Translations under genes and position numbers: made by a program
Shown: in pieces, positions 62,742-64,000 of the stretch
How positions within the stretch are numbered: position 1 is the stretch's first letter
Layout: every line of letters begins with the position of its first letter
Notes under the pieces: model-generated
What the model saw: only the letters and a program-made list of their open reading frames with translations
Databases searched by the model: none
What the model was told of the DNA's origin: nothing
Assembly: GCA_902362375.1 (NCBI GenBank)
Contig: CABIVS010000014.1
Location: 1-64,000, forward strand
Length of the DNA stretch: 64,000 bases
Reading direction: 5' to 3'
Source of the DNA: Bacteroidaceae bacterium
Lineage (GTDB): Bacteria; Bacteroidota; Bacteroidia; Bacteroidales; Bacteroidaceae

Positions 62742-62831
62742 ATGTTAGAAAAACGATTGCTCGGAGAAGGAATACATATACGTTATATGGTAGACCGGAA
62801 CAAATTTCTGGAAAAACTTGCCAGCCGTTAA
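62742..62831 (+). CDS. Possible 29-residue peptide or gene remnant
   Basis: A short frame (MLEKRLLGEGIHIRYMVDRN plus nine residues, ending at TAA) follows the membrane protein by 18 bases, in a close-packed position. The sequence is charged and helical with no membrane segment. It could be a remnant of a longer gene. There is no homology call; confidence is low. Confidence 0.25.
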   Translation: MLEKRLLGEGIHIRYMVDRNKFLEKLASR

Positions 62832-62912
62832 TACTGCCAAAAGCGGAAAGGGATGAACTAATCTCCTGATAAGATGTTTTTTATATAATTAGATATAATA
62901 ACAATATATATA

Positions 62913-63812
62913 ATGGAACCTCATCATCACGAACATAGTCATCGTTTGACATCGCTCAATAAAGCTTTTATCATAGGTATTGCTCTGAATATTACTTTTG
63001 TCATAGTAGAATTCGGAGTAGGATTTTATTATAATTCTTTGGGGTTACTTTCCGATGCCGGGCATAATTTGGGTGATGTAGCCAGTCTGGTGCTTGCCAT
63101 GTTAGCTTTCCGGTTGGAGAAAGTTCACCCTAATAGTCGTTACACGTATGGATATAAGAAGAGTACGATACTTGTTTCTTTATTAAATGCAGTTATACTG
63201 TTGGTTGCTGTTGGCATTATTATTGCCGAGAGCATAGACAAATTATTTCATCCGGTTTCGGTTGATGGTTCCGCTATCGCATGGACAGCTGGGGTGGGAG
63301 TGGTCATCAATGCGCTTACTGCATGGCTTTTCATGAAAGATAAAGATAAGGACCTGAATGTGAAGGGAGCCTACTTGCACATGGCAGCAGATACACTGGT
63401 ATCTGTCGGTGTAGTTGCTTCCGGTATTATTATTACGTATACAGGATGGAGCATCATTGACCCGATTATCGGACTTGGCATTGCTGTTATTATTATTGTC
63501 TCTACCTGGGGATTGCTTCACGATAGCCTCCGGTTGTCATTGGATGGAGTGCCGGTGGGGATAGATGCTCAAAAGATACAGCAACTTATCATGGAACAGC
63601 CCGGTGTGGAGAATTGTCATCATCTACATATCTGGGCATTGAGCACAACGGAAACTGCCCTGACAGCCCATGTTGTCATTGATGACGTAGAGAGAATGGA
63701 AGAGATAAAATGTTCAATTAAAAATAAGTTGGAAGAAGCGGATATTCATCATGTGACACTCGAATTTGAAGATAAAAGTATCTCTTGTGAAACTAAAAAT
63801 AACTGTTATTAG
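62913..63812 (+). CDS. Cation diffusion facilitator (zinc exporter type)
   Basis: A 299-residue CDF transporter with six membrane segments that moves Zn2+ (and possibly Co2+/Cd2+) out of the cytoplasm in exchange for protons. The N-terminus is His-rich (MEPHHHEHSHRL). The zinc site pairs are visible: SDAGHNLGD in helix 2 (HxxxD) and HMAADTLVS in helix 5 (HxxxD), the Zn/Cd-type arrangement. The C-terminal cytoplasmic domain begins near residue 205 (LDGVPVGIDAQKI). It resembles ZitB/CzcD. Confidence 0.93.
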   Translation: MEPHHHEHSHRLTSLNKAFIIGIALNITFVIVEFGVGFYYNSLGLLSDAGHNLGDVASLVLAMLAFRLEKVHPNSRYTYGYKKSTILVSLLNAVILLVAVGIIIAESIDKLFHPVSVDGSAIAWTAGVGVVINALTAWLFMKDKDKDLNVKGAYLHMAADTLVSVGVVASGIIITYTGWSIIDPIIGLGIAVIIIVSTWGLLHDSLRLSLDGVPVGIDAQKIQQLIMEQPGVENCHHLHIWALSTTETALTAHVVIDDVERMEEIKCSIKNKLEEADIHHVTLEFEDKSISCETKNNCY

Positions 63813-63850
63813 GTATTACTAAGAAATAATATAGCAATTTGTTGCGATTG

Positions 63851-63890
63851 TCCGGGCCGCATTAAGTATTTAATTTTGCGGTCCGGATAA
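63851..63890 (+). terminator. Terminator after the CDF gene
   Basis: An 11-bp stem with one G-U pair (63851-63861, tccgggccgca, with 63877-63887). A -7 box for the next gene lies in its loop and right arm. Confidence 0.7.
63871..63878 (+). promoter_or_regulatory. Promoter -7 box, last gene
   Basis: TAATTTTG sits inside the terminator hairpin. ATTG at 63847-63850 is a partial -33 at 20 bases. Confidence 0.5.
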
Positions 63891-63912
63891 TTGTTTATAA
63901 CAAAACGCTAAA

Positions 63913-64000
63913 ATGAGAGCATTTATTATTTCTTTTTTTGTAGTTATTTTCATTTCTGCCATTAGTTTTCAAGCTACCTATGCCCAACAAAAAGACATTG
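63913..64000 (+). CDS. Secreted protein, 5' part only
   Basis: The frame starting at the ATG at 63913 encodes a signal peptide (MRAFIISFFVVIFISAISF, then QATYAQQ with cleavage near AYAQ-type TYA-QQ). It runs off the window after 29 codons. Only export can be stated. Confidence 0.65.
   Translation, partial: MRAFIISFFVVIFISAISFQATYAQQKDI

Overview
The window comes from a Bacteroides chromosome of the B. thetaiotaomicron/ovatus kind; I cannot fix the species. The evidence is: many promoters of the Bacteroidales form TAnnTTTG; a fucose operon in the order fucR-I-A-K-X-P described for B. thetaiotaomicron; a heme locus matching hmuYRSTUV of Porphyromonas; DUF4369/TlpA lipoproteins; and a HTCS-like regulator. 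It opens on the last bases of a 5S rRNA, so an rRNA operon lies just to the left. I see no prophage, insertion sequence, CRISPR array or tRNA.

Layout. 1-82: 5S rRNA end and terminator. 474-8121: seven-gene V-type ATPase operon (E, DUF2764, A, B, D, I, K) of the chlamydia/spirochaete kind, whose K subunit keeps the sodium ligands of Enterococcus NtpK. 8324-12587: eukaryotic-type (GT3) glycogen synthase and a glucan phosphorylase. 12919-14022: thioredoxin-like lipoprotein. 14161-18516: polyamine importer potABCD. 18636-22002: AlkD-like repair protein, a small lipoprotein, and a membrane-bound AraC-type regulator whose kinase part has lost its key residues. 22682-29467: fucose uptake and breakdown operon with its GntR repressor, preceded at two places by the same repeated operator. 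29645-36710: ribosomal protein bS16, an NhaC antiporter and two sensor kinases. 37207-38750: DJ-1-like protein divergent from an HxlR regulator and an acetyltransferase. 39204-41479: CreD-like protein, a small winged-helix regulator and a membrane protein. 41732-46158: MarR-controlled TolC/EmrA/EmrB tripartite efflux operon with a perfect palindromic operator on its promoter.

46276-51272: hexuronate branch. A LacI regulator and altronate dehydratase run left; KDG kinase, a four-helix-bundle protein and KDPG aldolase run right; paired LacI operators lie between them. Together they turn altronate into pyruvate and glyceraldehyde 3-phosphate. 51450-61644: heme acquisition operon (calycin-like lipoprotein, HmuY, HmuR, CobN-like HmuS, HmuT, an ExbB-like and a DUF2149 protein). 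61842-63812: a membrane protein of unknown role and a zinc-type cation diffusion facilitator. The window ends inside a secreted protein gene.

The least explained structure is a family of AT-rich heptad repeats (unit ATTTACN or its complement) that fills spacers in two unrelated operons. In one of them it forms inverted repeats that hug the four-helix-bundle gene from 3 bases before its start codon to its stop codon. Other points for a second look are the pseudo-kinase HTCS, a Met-rich insert in HmuS, a His-to-Gln change at a zinc ligand of FucA, a possible small RNA next to creD, and several long perfect inverted repeats.
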